A DNA stretch of 60,438 nucleotides. Origin: Cytophagia bacterium CHB2 (GTDB lineage: Bacteria; Zhuqueibacterota; Zhuqueibacteria; Zhuqueibacterales; Zhuqueibacteraceae). The stretch covers positions 1 through 60,438 of the forward strand of contig SZPB01000003.1 in NCBI GenBank assembly GCA_030263535.1. Reading direction: 5' to 3'. The notes beneath the pieces are model-generated. The model was not told where the DNA came from. It ran no database searches and saw only the letters and a list, made by a program, of their open reading frames with translations. Position numbers and translations under genes: made by a program. Of this stretch, positions 8,155 through 16,538 are shown piece after piece (the first letter of the stretch is position 1; the number at the start of each line of letters is the position of its first letter).

Positions 8155-9258
8155 TCAACTCACCCGCTTTTTGAATTTCAACGCGCTCGCCGTGATGATC
8201 AACAATCCGAACAGCGCAAGCGGAATGATTTCATTCCACAAAAATTTGAGCGGCGTGGCCTTCAGAAAGATCTCGCGCAACAAATTGATATAATAACGCA
8301 TGGGATTTAAATATGTCGCCTGCTGCCAGTTTTCCGGCATATTGGCAATGGGCGTGAGAAAGCCGGACATCAACAAAAGAAAAATCATGAAAAACCATGA
8401 AATGAACATGGCTTGCTGCTGGGTGTCGGCAAGCGTCGAAATGAAAATACCCAACCCGAGACTGGTCATGAAATACAGCAGCGAGACGCCGAGCAGCAAA
8501 AAATAGTTGCCGGCAAGCTGTAGTTTGAAAAAAATAAATGCGACCGCCAGCATCACGTTGATTTCCACCAGGCCGATGAGGAGAAACGGCAGGACTTTGC
8601 CGATGATCAACTCGACGGAGCGAATGGGGGTCACCATCAACTGTTCGAGCGTACCGATTTCTTTTTCACGCACGAGTCCCATCGAGGTTAGGAACATTGT
8701 CACAAGCGTGATCAGCAGCCCGATCAGGCCGGGAATCATGTAATGCTTGCTTTCGAGATTGAGATTGTACCACATGCGCGTTTCACTGAGCACAGGCAGA
8801 CGCCCTGGTTGCGGCTGTGAGAATTCTTGCGCATAGGAAGTGAGAATGCCCTGGGCATAACCAAGGGCGATGCCGGCGGTGTTCGCGTCCAGCCCGTCAG
8901 CGATGATTTGCACGTTCGGCCGCAAGCCGCGCTCAAGATTGCGCCCAAAGTCTGCTTCGATAAAAATGCCGAGTTGCGCCTGCCAATTATCCAAAGCGCT
9001 GCGAATGCCGCCGGGACTTTCAGCATATCCAATCACATTGAAATAGGGGTTATGGGCAAAACGCCGGCACAATTCGCGGCTGGCGGTGCTGTTGTCGGCA
9101 TCATAGAGAATGCACGTCACGTTCTTGACGTCAGTCGTAATAGCTGAGCCGATCACCAGCATTTGCACGACTGGCGCGAAAAACATGATGACCAGCATGG
9201 CGCGGTCGCGAAAGACCTGGCGAAATTCTTTTTGGATGAGATAGAGAATGCGTTGCAT
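8155..9258 (-). CDS. ABC-2 type transporter permease
   Basis: I choose the ATG at 9258, which gives the family's usual beginning (a short amphipathic segment with KEFRQVFRDR, then a first membrane helix). The 367-residue product has one N-terminal helix, a large extracytoplasmic loop (about residues 45-165) and five more helices toward the C-terminus, as in the YbhS/YbhR/YhhJ group of ABC-2 exporters. The conserved LGLIREKEIGT-like sequence is present as MGLVREKEIGTLEQL. These permeases normally work with an ATP-binding subunit encoded next door, but none lies in this window near the gene. Confidence 0.87.
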   Translation of the reverse strand: MQRILYLIQKEFRQVFRDRAMLVIMFFAPVVQMLVIGSAITTDVKNVTCILYDADNSTASRELCRRFAHNPYFNVIGYAESPGGIRSALDNWQAQLGIFIEADFGRNLERGLRPNVQIIADGLDANTAGIALGYAQGILTSYAQEFSQPQPGRLPVLSETRMWYNLNLESKHYMIPGLIGLLITLVTMFLTSMGLVREKEIGTLEQLMVTPIRSVELIIGKVLPFLLIGLVEINVMLAVAFIFFKLQLAGNYFLLLGVSLLYFMTSLGLGIFISTLADTQQQAMFISWFFMIFLLLMSGFLTPIANMPENWQQATYLNPMRYYINLLREIFLKATPLKFLWNEIIPLALFGLLIITASALKFKKRVS

Positions 9259-9441
9259 ACGATGGTAGCCGGCTAACGGCGCGCTGAGATGAATTTTCGA
9301 CCCAAGAGTGGGATAAGCAGGTAAGTCAAAGCCATAAATCACCGCGATCCAGGGCGAGCCTACAAAATGACGGAGAGGCAAACGCTGCTAGACATAACGC
9401 TTGCACAAGCAGCGTCATTAGATTTAATCTAACAAATCAAA

Positions 9442-9750
9442 TCACATGCTGGAAGGCCGGCGCATCTGCGCGCTCAAGCGTTGCAGCAGCGGCTCCAAAT
9501 CCGGCGGCAGCGCAGATTCGCTGGCTTCAACGGTGTGCTGTTGCAGCTCGTTTTCGATGCTGAGTTTGTAATAAAAGCGATCAGCGCCTCGGGTGGGCGC
9601 GGCGAGATGATCCGGCAGCTCAAAAAAGTTTGCCGCGGTCACCAACTCTTGCCACTCTTGCGCTTCTTCCGGCGACAGTGAGCTTGTATCAATGGTCGTC
9701 GCCATGCGCCGTCCCATGAAGCCGCCAAACCGTTCAAATTGGATTAGCAT
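9442..9750 (-). CDS. Emfourin-like protealysin inhibitor
   Basis: This 102-residue protein starts at the ATG at 9750, which has GGAGAG upstream. It has the emfourin pattern: IQFERFGGF at the N-terminus, a 'DTSSLSPEEA' segment, a 'FFELP' segment, 'GADRFYYKLSIE', and a C-terminal 'LPPDLEPLLQRL'. Emfourins are small inhibitors that block the active site of protealysin-like M4 peptidases and are encoded beside them. Its position 130 nt downstream of a protealysin-like M4 gene on the same strand fits this closely. It is probably cytoplasmic, as no signal peptide is seen. Confidence 0.85.
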   Translation of the reverse strand: MLIQFERFGGFMGRRMATTIDTSSLSPEEAQEWQELVTAANFFELPDHLAAPTRGADRFYYKLSIENELQQHTVEASESALPPDLEPLLQRLSAQMRRPSSM

Positions 9751-9880
9751 TTTGCTCTCCTTTCCAGTCAACACGTAGTGTCAAAAATGCCTAGCAGAAA
9801 ATTTCTCGCGGGAAACGTTACGTTTTGATGGTTGCGTTTCTTCGCATGCCCTGTTGTCTGGCTTACGCTTAAATCTGCAT

Positions 9881-11032
9881 TCATCTTCGCAGCAGCGCTG
9901 CCAGCGCACCCACCGGCATGAGCAGGCAGCCCTTGTTGCCGCCGCCGGTATCGCCTCCGCCCCCCGTGGCAATGGTAATGCCCACTTCCGCCCAGCCCTT
10001 GCGCACCGCCTGCTGTTCCAAACTATTAGCGCCAAAAAGCTCGCCCGCAACTTGATGCGTGAGATTGGCGGCCTCCTGAAAATTCGAGCGCGTCGAAAGT
10101 TTGTCGCGCAAGGTGAGATACCAAATGCGCCCGGCTTTTTCCCACGCATACCCGCCGATTTCACGCGCGACCACATGAAACGCATGATTCGGAATGCCGG
10201 AATTGATATGTACACCGCCGTTGTCATAATCGACATTTTGATATGCGCTCATATGACCCGGCTGCGGATCCTTGCCCAAAATCGGATCATCATATGCCGT
10301 GCCCGGCGCTTTCATCGAACGCAGCGCTGCGCCGTTGACGTTGGCCGTCAGCAAGCCCTGGCCGATGAGCCAGTCCGCCTGGCCGGCGGTTTGATTGAGC
10401 TGGCGCTGCTTGACCAGCGCGCCGAACACATCCGAGAACGATTCATTCAATGCGCCCGATTGATCCCAATAAACCAAACGCGCCTCATGCTGCGTGACGC
10501 CGTGCGCCAACTCATGGCCGATGATGTCGAGCGCAATCGTAAAGCGATTGAACAAACGCTCGGCAATCGGCAGATCTTCATCGCCGTCGCCATAAACCAT
10601 TTGCTCGCCGTTCCAAAACGCATTGTCATAGCCCTTGTCATAATGCACCGTGGAATCCAGGCGCAGGCCGTTGCCGTCGATGGAGTTGCGTTCATAGACT
10701 TCTTTGAACAGTTGGTAGGTTGCGCCCGCGCCGTCGTAAGCTTCATCAACCGCGGCATCGCCGGTGGGCGGCGCGCCTTCGCTGCGCGCTTTCTGGCCGG
10801 GTAATGATTTCCCGTTTTTAGCGTCGTAGACGATGCGTTCCAGGCGATCGGACTGCGCCGCGCGCGCGAGGGTGGCATGCTCGGTGTAGGTCTGCCGCTG
10901 CCCGCGAAATTTTTCGGAGGATTCCAGCGTGCGCTTCGCCCACTCCTGCTGCGCCGGCGTGCCATTTTCAGCGATTCGTTTCAGCATGTGTGGAGGTACG
11001 ACGCATTGCATTTTGTTGATGTGGGTGTGCAT
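9881..11032 (-). CDS. Protealysin-like M4 metallopeptidase
   Basis: I start at the ATG at 11032 (AAAGG 6 nt upstream), which gives the short protealysin-type propeptide containing VVPPHMLKRIAENG (about residues 11-24). The catalytic domain shows HELAH (173-177) and the third zinc ligand E197 in NESFSD. The proton-donor region GGVHINSGIPNHAF also matches thermolysin relatives. There is no signal peptide. Instead the C-terminus is odd: a Gly-rich stretch, Cys, about 12 hydrophobic residues and a terminal RR, like a sorting tail. The next gene downstream encodes an emfourin-type inhibitor. Confidence 0.92.
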   Translation of the reverse strand: MHTHINKMQCVVPPHMLKRIAENGTPAQQEWAKRTLESSEKFRGQRQTYTEHATLARAAQSDRLERIVYDAKNGKSLPGQKARSEGAPPTGDAAVDEAYDGAGATYQLFKEVYERNSIDGNGLRLDSTVHYDKGYDNAFWNGEQMVYGDGDEDLPIAERLFNRFTIALDIIGHELAHGVTQHEARLVYWDQSGALNESFSDVFGALVKQRQLNQTAGQADWLIGQGLLTANVNGAALRSMKAPGTAYDDPILGKDPQPGHMSAYQNVDYDNGGVHINSGIPNHAFHVVAREIGGYAWEKAGRIWYLTLRDKLSTRSNFQEAANLTHQVAGELFGANSLEQQAVRKGWAEVGITIATGGGGDTGGGNKGCLLMPVGALAALLRR

Positions 11033-11184
11033 ACGATGCCTTTGGGGAAAGAGAGTGAATAACTCAGCGCGGATGCGGGGCGCATATTCGTTCGCCTCTG
11101 CCGGAATCAACATAAAACAAAACCTCAAAAAGTCAAATGCAAAGTTCGCCCTCGCGCGAGCGAGGCCTCTGCGACGCACCGTCT

Positions 11185-11943
11185 TTACTTTAGCAGCGCG
11201 CGTAATTTGTTTGCCTCTTTTTGTAATGCCGCGATTTCATGCTCTTTTTGTTTTAACTGCTTCTGCAACGCTTTTATGTCCGCATTGGTCGGCGCTGCGC
11301 GCAGCAATTTTTCCTTCGCCATCAGTTTGTTGCGCATTTTAGTCAATGCCGCATTGTTGCTCTGCAATAGATTATTCTTTTCGGTAAGCGTTTTTTGCAG
11401 GGTATCGATTGCGGTATCGTGCCGGCGCAGCAAATCATCTTTCTCGCGCAATTTGCCGCGGATATCATCCAACTCCCGTTTGGGAATGCAGATGGTCGGA
11501 TTGTGATCTTGCACCGGATTCGCCGGCTCTTTGCGCCATACCTCCAAGCTCTTGAGCGACTTGACCAGATTGGCCGCAAGTTTGGTCAAGCCGGCCTTGT
11601 TTTGTTCATATAAAATGCAACTGTACATTTTGATGTCAAAAGGAATTTCATCTTTCTTGTTGATGATCATAATCGCCTTGTTGCTGATGGCGTGCGCCAC
11701 GCCCAATTCATAAAACACGTTGGGCCGCCAGTTGGTCAGGTCGGCAATAATCGCGTCGCTAATAAAAATGTGCTCGATAATTTCGCGATTGATATTATAC
11801 ACGCCCTCCAATTCATCCACACGCACGGCCTTAAATCCGGTTTGTTGGCAGGCCGGCTTGATGGCATCGGTGAAAACCGGCATCAAATCCGGATGGAAAG
11901 GCATGATTATAAAACAAAGCTTTTGTTTTGTGGCTTTCGACAT
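11185..11943 (-). CDS. Nucleoside 2-deoxyribosyltransferase/TIR-like domain protein with coiled coil
   Basis: The first ~130 of 252 residues carry the pattern FIIMPF, a central 'ADLTNWRPNVFYELGVAHA' and a following beta strand (AIMIIN), typical of a deoxyribosyltransferase-like Rossmann family related to TIR and NAD-cleaving domains. The rest is a long coiled coil (about 150-252) with repeated 'EKNNLLQ/KMRNKL' segments. Such fusions often serve in antiphage or stress signalling as nucleotide- or NAD-degrading effectors, but that is inference. It starts at the ATG at 11943 with GAGG upstream and stands alone between the M4 peptidase and DapA-family genes. Confidence 0.7.
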   Translation of the reverse strand: MSKATKQKLCFIIMPFHPDLMPVFTDAIKPACQQTGFKAVRVDELEGVYNINREIIEHIFISDAIIADLTNWRPNVFYELGVAHAISNKAIMIINKKDEIPFDIKMYSCILYEQNKAGLTKLAANLVKSLKSLEVWRKEPANPVQDHNPTICIPKRELDDIRGKLREKDDLLRRHDTAIDTLQKTLTEKNNLLQSNNAALTKMRNKLMAKEKLLRAAPTNADIKALQKQLKQKEHEIAALQKEANKLRALLK

Positions 11944-12081
11944 GTGTGCCTCTGAAAAGGATCAATCGCCGGCGCTCTCATGGCCGGAACGATTTTCAAT
12001 GGGTGCAATTCCCAAAAGTTGGTGCAGTAAATATGTCGCCCTCACAGGGTTTTAACCTGTTTTTTTTGACTATCTTTCTGC

Positions 12082-12139
12082 AATCATGTCATCCCTTCGG
12101 GATTCTCGGTGCGGAAAATTCAAAAGGGATGACATGATT
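12082..12139. repeat. 16-bp perfect inverted repeat with 26-nt loop
   Basis: The arms aatcatgtcatccctt (12082-12097) and aagggatgacatgatt (12124-12139) are exact reverse complements. The element sits between the DapA-family gene and the coiled-coil gene, both on the minus strand. No T-run follows it on that strand, so it is less likely to be a normal terminator than a REP-like palindrome. Confidence 0.75.
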
Positions 12140-12168
12140 ATAGTCAGTTGGCGTTTTTTTTTCATGAA

Positions 12169-12181
12169 ACCACGAAGTGGT
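12169..12181. repeat. Short palindrome ACCAC-GAA-GTGGT
   Basis: A 5-bp stem with a 3-nt loop, 30 bp from the larger inverted repeat. With the other short palindromes in this window it looks like part of a family of small intergenic repeats. Confidence 0.45.
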
Positions 12182-12227
12182 GACATAATTTCGCGGCTCA
12201 ATGAAAGGGCTATTTTGAAGCACCTAC

Positions 12228-13115
12228 TCACAGCAGACCCGCCTGGCGCAGAACTTCACGAATCTCCAGCCGGGCCGGCTCTTCCAAAGCCAGCAGCGGC
12301 GGCCGCGGCGTGCCGCCGAAATAACCCAATTCATCCAGCGCTGCTTTCAATCCCGGTACGCCGAGACGGCTTATGATCAACCTGCCCACCGGCGCGAGTT
12401 TGTTAGCCAGGCCTTGCGCCGCTTCCCATTGGTTGTTATCCACCAAGCGCCGCAACTCGACCAGTTCGCGAGGGGCGACGTTGGCCAGCGCGAGAATCGC
12501 GCTGCGAAAATTATGCGCGAGCGCTGCGAAAAAAATCGCATCTGAGCCGAGCAGAATTTGAAAACCCTCGGGCGTCTTCTCCCGAAATTCGAGCAATTGA
12601 CTGAGATTGCCTGCACTATCTTTCATTCCAATGATGTTCTCATGTTGCGCAAGCTGTGCAACCAGGCTTACAGAAACATTTAGATTGGTAAATTTTGGCA
12701 CATTGTAAATCAGAATGGGAATGGGCGAGGCCTCTGCAATTTTCTCAAAATGCCGGCGTAGAGCCTCGTGCGACATGCTCTCACGATAGAAAAAAGGCGT
12801 TAATACCAACGCTGCTTCCGCGCCCAAGTCCGCCACCTGCATGGTAAAGACAGCCGTTGTCTCGGTGGATTCCATGCCGGCGCCGACAATCATGCGTTTC
12901 TCGGTTGGGATGGTGCGGCGCGCGACGCGCACGATTTCCAATTTTTCTGTGCGACTCAACAGCGGCGCTTCACCGTTCGAGCCGAGTATAACGTAACCGG
13001 ATAATCCCGTTTCATTTAGGCGGCTGAGATTTTCCACCAAGCGGTGGGGCGCAAAATGGCTGTTTTCAAAGGGGGTGGGTACCGGTGGGAAAATGCCTTG
13101 CAGGTTTAGCGGCAT
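12228..13115 (-). CDS. Dihydrodipicolinate synthase/N-acetylneuraminate lyase family protein
   Basis: The ATG at 13115 follows GAGG at 7 nt and gives 295 residues. Class I aldolase features are visible: GSNGE (45-49), the catalytic Tyr137 in YNVP and the Schiff-base Lys165 in IIGMKDSAG. Family members condense or cleave pyruvate with an aldehyde. The sequence does not separate DapA from 4-hydroxy-2-oxoglutarate aldolase or related lyases, so I give no symbol. The gene has a long leader with an intrinsic terminator 84 nt before the start, which suggests attenuation. Confidence 0.88.
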   Translation of the reverse strand: MPLNLQGIFPPVPTPFENSHFAPHRLVENLSRLNETGLSGYVILGSNGEAPLLSRTEKLEIVRVARRTIPTEKRMIVGAGMESTETTAVFTMQVADLGAEAALVLTPFFYRESMSHEALRRHFEKIAEASPIPILIYNVPKFTNLNVSVSLVAQLAQHENIIGMKDSAGNLSQLLEFREKTPEGFQILLGSDAIFFAALAHNFRSAILALANVAPRELVELRRLVDNNQWEAAQGLANKLAPVGRLIISRLGVPGLKAALDELGYFGGTPRPPLLALEEPARLEIREVLRQAGLL

Positions 13116-13198
13116 AAAAACCTCTTTCAGTTGGATAAGATACTTGCTCGCGAACCGAAAGGGAATATAAAAATTCAACCCACAAATGCGATGAAAAT

Positions 13199-13229
13199 AA
13201 AAAAAGGCCCGAGCCTTTCGACCCGGACC
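13199..13229 (-). terminator. Intrinsic terminator in the leader of the DapA-family gene (candidate attenuator)
   Basis: On the minus strand a 10-bp stem (arms 13220-13229 and 13206-13215, with some G-U pairs) closes a GAAA tetraloop and runs straight into seven T (13205-13199). The only gene downstream on that strand is the DapA-family gene starting at 13115. No minus-strand gene lies upstream within 700 bp, so this terminator has nothing obvious to end except the leader itself. Confidence 0.75.
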
Positions 13230-13638
13230 TCTTGGCTGTGAGGGGGAGCCACAACTTTATGGTGAAACGTAGTTGGCGAGTGCGTCCGACATTGCGAGAG
13301 CAGCAAAGAGTGTTGAGCTTCCTGCTCAGGTCGTCCTAATGTCAATTCTCCGTTACCAGAAGCCGGCTCATCGTCATGCCGGACGCGCTTGTTTTGCCGA
13401 CTTCCTGTCAGCGATCATAAGTCATTTGCCTTTTTCTTTAGCAAGCTTCGTGCCGCACGATACGTGTTTCTGTGCCGCGTGTATGTCGCGAGCAAAACCT
13501 GGATATTCTCCAATATTCGCGCTGGTTGTCAACCAGACTGCACAAGGTGAATCTGTCTCACAGGCCTTCACTGAAACCAAATGATACAAACTGAATTCCC
13601 AATTACATTTTGTGTAAGCTTGTAATGGCAGATAGCGC
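13230..13638. other. Leader/intergenic region upstream of the DapA-family gene
   Basis: About 400 bp without a supported gene. On the minus strand an 11-codon frame (start near 13292, encoding MSDALANYVSP) ends about 30 nt before the terminator hairpin. It could be a leader peptide, but it has no run of regulatory codons and no clear ribosome-binding site. A small stem (GCCAACT with AGTT-GT-GGC) lies between them. A plus-strand open frame at 13273-13584 has no recognisable product. Confidence 0.35.
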
Positions 13639-13667
13639 TTGAGTTTTGCCGAACCAGTTGCTATACT
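13639..13667 (+). promoter_or_regulatory. Probable sigma-70 promoter of the mannose-6-phosphate isomerase gene
   Basis: TTGAGT (13639-13644) and TATACT (13662-13667) are separated by 17 nt. Transcription would start near 13674, which puts the 13701-13845 repeat in the 5' untranslated leader of the gene at 13858. Confidence 0.55.
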
Positions 13668-13700
13668 CGCCTGCGATTTAACCGCTAAACGATTAGATTT

Positions 13701-13845
13701 TCAAAGTCAGAATAAAATTCTGAAAGTGTTTCGCCCACTGAAATAAAATCCCACAGAAAAATTTTCTTTCTGTGGCTGTTCTACTTACTGTAGGCGAAGT
13801 CCTCAAAGCTGCTCAAGAGTTTCGATTTTCAGCTTGTTTGAAAAC
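13701..13845 (+). repeat. Dispersed structured repeat, copy A
   Basis: About 145 bp sharing long blocks with copies at 19097-19250 and 31035-31189. Shared parts include a start tcaaag, ctgaaagtgtttcgcc, a hairpin with arms ccacagaaa and tttctgtgg, aggcgaag, and an end ttttcagcttgtttgaaaa. An outer stem ttcgcc/ggcgaa encloses the inner hairpin. It ends right at the ribosome-binding site (acaggag) of the downstream gene. Confidence 0.8.
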
Positions 13846-13857
13846 AGGAGTCATATC

Positions 13858-14838
13858 ATGGCAGTTGTGAAGTATCCGCTTTTTTTTGAAGAGAGCTATA
13901 TGCCTTATATTTGGGGTGGACGAAGATTGGAAACGATGCTCGGAAAAAGGTTGCCGGCCTCCGGCATTTATGCGGAATCCTGGGAGATTTCAACACGGCG
14001 GGAAGGAGAGAGCAAGATCCGCAACGGCGCATTTGCCGGCAAAACGCTTACGGAGCTCGTGGCCGCATATCCGCACGCGTTGCTCGGCGAAAATGTCGTA
14101 CAAAAATACGGCGCACAATTTCCGCTGCTGGTGAAGTTTTTGGATGTGAGTCAGCCCCTCAGCGTGCAAGTGCATCCTGATGACGCTGCGGCGCAGCGTT
14201 TGGAAAACGAACGCTTTGGCAAAACCGAGGGCTGGTATGTTTTGCATGCGGAGGAGAATGCCGAGTTGATCTATGGCTTGCGGCCGGGCGTTACACGCGA
14301 ACAGTTCGCAGCGGCTGCGCGCAAGGATACTGAAGGTGTGTTGCAGCGCCTGCCGGCAAAGACTGGCGACTTCTTCTTCTTGCGAGCCGGCACCGTGCAT
14401 GCGAGTCTGGGCGGCATGTTGATTTATGAAGTGCAGCAGAACTCCAACACAACGTATCGCATCTTCGATTGGAATCGCGTCGATAACCAGGGCAAAGGCC
14501 GGCCGTTGCATGTCGAAAAGGCTTTGGAAGTCATCGACTATAACGTGCACACGCCGCCTCCGCCGGGTGAGTGGCAACAGGAACAGCAAAACCGGTTTCG
14601 CTACTTGACCCGAAATGAATATTTCATCATGACCGAACGGACCATTGCGCAGCGCCATCTTTTCCCGCCAGCGCTGCAGAGCTTTCGGATCGTAACGATC
14701 CTGCAGGGCACGGGCGTGTTGCGCACGGAAAGTTTTCAGCAGGAAATCATGCGCGGCAATTCATTCCTGCTGCCGGCGGATCTGCCCGAGGCTGTTTGCG
14801 AAGGGGAATTGCATTTCATCGAAACGCAGATGGTTTGA
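13858..14838 (+). CDS. manA: Mannose-6-phosphate isomerase, type I
   Basis: The ATG at 13858 has AGGAG upstream and is preferred to an earlier frame start at 13834. The 326-residue cupin enzyme interconverts fructose 6-phosphate and mannose 6-phosphate, feeding GDP-mannose synthesis or mannose use. The zinc-site sequence QVHPDD is present near residue 100. The N-terminal ESYMPYIWGGRRL and the segment AGTVHASLGGMLIYEVQQNSN also match the class. Length is typical of the short bacterial form. It has a probable promoter at 13639 and an unusual repeat in its leader. Confidence 0.93.
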   Translation: MAVVKYPLFFEESYMPYIWGGRRLETMLGKRLPASGIYAESWEISTRREGESKIRNGAFAGKTLTELVAAYPHALLGENVVQKYGAQFPLLVKFLDVSQPLSVQVHPDDAAAQRLENERFGKTEGWYVLHAEENAELIYGLRPGVTREQFAAAARKDTEGVLQRLPAKTGDFFFLRAGTVHASLGGMLIYEVQQNSNTTYRIFDWNRVDNQGKGRPLHVEKALEVIDYNVHTPPPPGEWQQEQQNRFRYLTRNEYFIMTERTIAQRHLFPPALQSFRIVTILQGTGVLRTESFQQEIMRGNSFLLPADLPEAVCEGELHFIETQMV

Positions 14839-14925
14839 ATGACGTTTTCGTTCCCCAGTCAAACATATTGGCTCTTTGTCTTTCTTGCTTCTTTCTTTTT
14901 GCTTTTTGCTCTATAAGGTGGGATA

Positions 14926-16107
14926 ATGTTTTTCCTCATCGCGTTTAGCATCTATGCTTTTGCTTATGGCTATGTTGGCTGGCGTTTGATTTCTCCCTCC
15001 GGGTTGAACGCCTTCATGCAGACCCTGGCGTGGGCAGGCATTTTGATTTTTATGATACTGCCGCCGTTCACATTTGCTTCCTCACGCCGGCGCGAACGCC
15101 CGGCGTGGCGGCCTGTGCTCGTGTGGGTGACTTACCTGAGCATGGGAGGCTTGAATTTTTTGTTTTTCCTGCTGCTGTTTCGCGATGTCACATGGCTCGT
15201 CTTTGCCGGCGCGCAGAAAGCCTTTGCGTTGGTCAATGGCTCGCCGAGTCTTGCTGCAACCATCTTGCACGGCAATCGTGCAGCCGAGTTTTTGCAGACG
15301 ACCAATCTCGTCGTGTTAGGCCTGGCCGGTTTGCTGTTGGGTTATGGCGTTTATCAAGCGCGGCGCAAGCCCAGAGTTGTTGACGTGACGATTCCGTTGC
15401 AACACCTGCCGGAGGAGTTGCACGGCTTGCGCATCGTGCAGATCAGCGACTTGCACGTGGGCGAAACCATCAAACGCAAATTCGTCGAAAGCGTGGTCGC
15501 GCAAGTGCAACAGCTTGCGCCGGACATGATTGCTTTTACCGGTGACCTCGCCGATGGCCTGGTGTCAAATCTTCGTGACGAGGTTGCGCCGCTGGCGAAT
15601 CTTTCGGCGCGTTATGGCAAATTCTATATCACCGGCAATCACGAATACTATTCCGGCGCGGAACCGTGGTTGGCTGAAGCGCAACGCCTGGGCTTTACGG
15701 TGTTGCTGAATGAACATCGCATTTTGCAACACGGCAACAGCCACATTCTCATCGCGGGTGTGCCGGATTTCGGCGCCGGGCCGTTCATTCCGCATCATGA
15801 TTCTAATCCCGCACTGGCTATTGCCAATGCGCCAAATGCTGACGTCAAGATTCTGCTCGCGCATCAGCCGCGCAGCATCTTTGCCGCCGCCGAGGCCGGC
15901 TTCGATCTCCAACTCTCCGGCCACACGCACGGCGGCCAGCTCTTTCCGTGGAATTTTCTCGTGCCCTTGCAACAACCTTATGTGTCCGGCCTGCACAAAC
16001 ACGGCAACACCTGGATCTACGTCAGTAATGGCACCGGCTATTGGGGCCCTCCGATTCGCCTGGGTGCGCCGGCGGAAGTGACGGTGATCAAGTTGATGAA
16101 AGCTTGA
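14926..16107 (+). CDS. Membrane metallophosphoesterase (YkuE-like)
   Basis: Of 393 residues, the first ~140 form four or so membrane helices and the rest (about 150-393) is a calcineurin-like phosphoesterase domain. Metal-binding motifs are all visible: ISDLHVG, FTGDLADG, ITGNHEYY and LSGHTHGGQL. The active site should lie on one face of the inner membrane and act on a phosphodiester or pyrophosphate, possibly a lipid-linked one, as seen in related proteins; the substrate is not shown here. An AAGGTGG site precedes the ATG. It is likely cotranscribed with the isomerase gene 87 nt upstream. Confidence 0.9.
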   Translation: MFFLIAFSIYAFAYGYVGWRLISPSGLNAFMQTLAWAGILIFMILPPFTFASSRRRERPAWRPVLVWVTYLSMGGLNFLFFLLLFRDVTWLVFAGAQKAFALVNGSPSLAATILHGNRAAEFLQTTNLVVLGLAGLLLGYGVYQARRKPRVVDVTIPLQHLPEELHGLRIVQISDLHVGETIKRKFVESVVAQVQQLAPDMIAFTGDLADGLVSNLRDEVAPLANLSARYGKFYITGNHEYYSGAEPWLAEAQRLGFTVLLNEHRILQHGNSHILIAGVPDFGAGPFIPHHDSNPALAIANAPNADVKILLAHQPRSIFAAAEAGFDLQLSGHTHGGQLFPWNFLVPLQQPYVSGLHKHGNTWIYVSNGTGYWGPPIRLGAPAEVTVIKLMKA

Positions 16108-16255
16108 ATTGCTTGGTGATGGTTGAGAAGTTGCTTACAAAAATCCTGTGGCATTCCTGGGGAAAAATTCTATTTTCTGCCTGCATAAACATCCTGCAAA
16201 CCATGCACACCCTGTTACTACAACGTTAAGTCGACTTCTATTGCAGAGACAAATA

Positions 16256-16504
16256 GCCCCGAACGGGGCGGGATTGAATTCTGACAAACGTTACGTTTGG
16301 GATTGGTGATGCTACAAGAGATCTTATTACGCCCCTTTGTTTCGATGCTGACTCAGCAAGAGTTTTCAACTCATCCAACAGAAAAACGGATGAAAAAACC
16401 ACAGTTTCACCATGATCGCGTCCCCAACGGGGACGAATATGACAGCGAAGGGCAACGCCCTGAATCGTTAGTCAATAGAATCTCAAACGGCCCCCAACGG
16501 GGCG
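16256..16504. repeat. Cluster of short GC palindromes (CCCCAACGGGG type)
   Basis: Four small palindromes lie in the 430-bp gap between the phosphoesterase and permease genes: gccccgaacggggc (16256-16269), cgtccccaacggggacg (about 16420-16436), agggcaacgccct (about 16449-16461) and gcccccaacggggc (16491-16504). They share a CCCC-AACG-GGGG core and look like REP-type intergenic repeats. I see no gene in the gap. Confidence 0.6.
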
Positions 16505-16538
16505 AAATAAACTTCGATTCCAACCCAAGAGAAAACCC

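Noticed and set aside
12082..12139. Terminator for the DapA-family gene
   Set aside because: The hairpin is strong but no T-run follows on the minus strand.
13273..13584. Open frame on the plus strand in the DapA-family leader region
   Set aside because: No recognisable product, and it overlaps a region with leader-like structure on the other strand.
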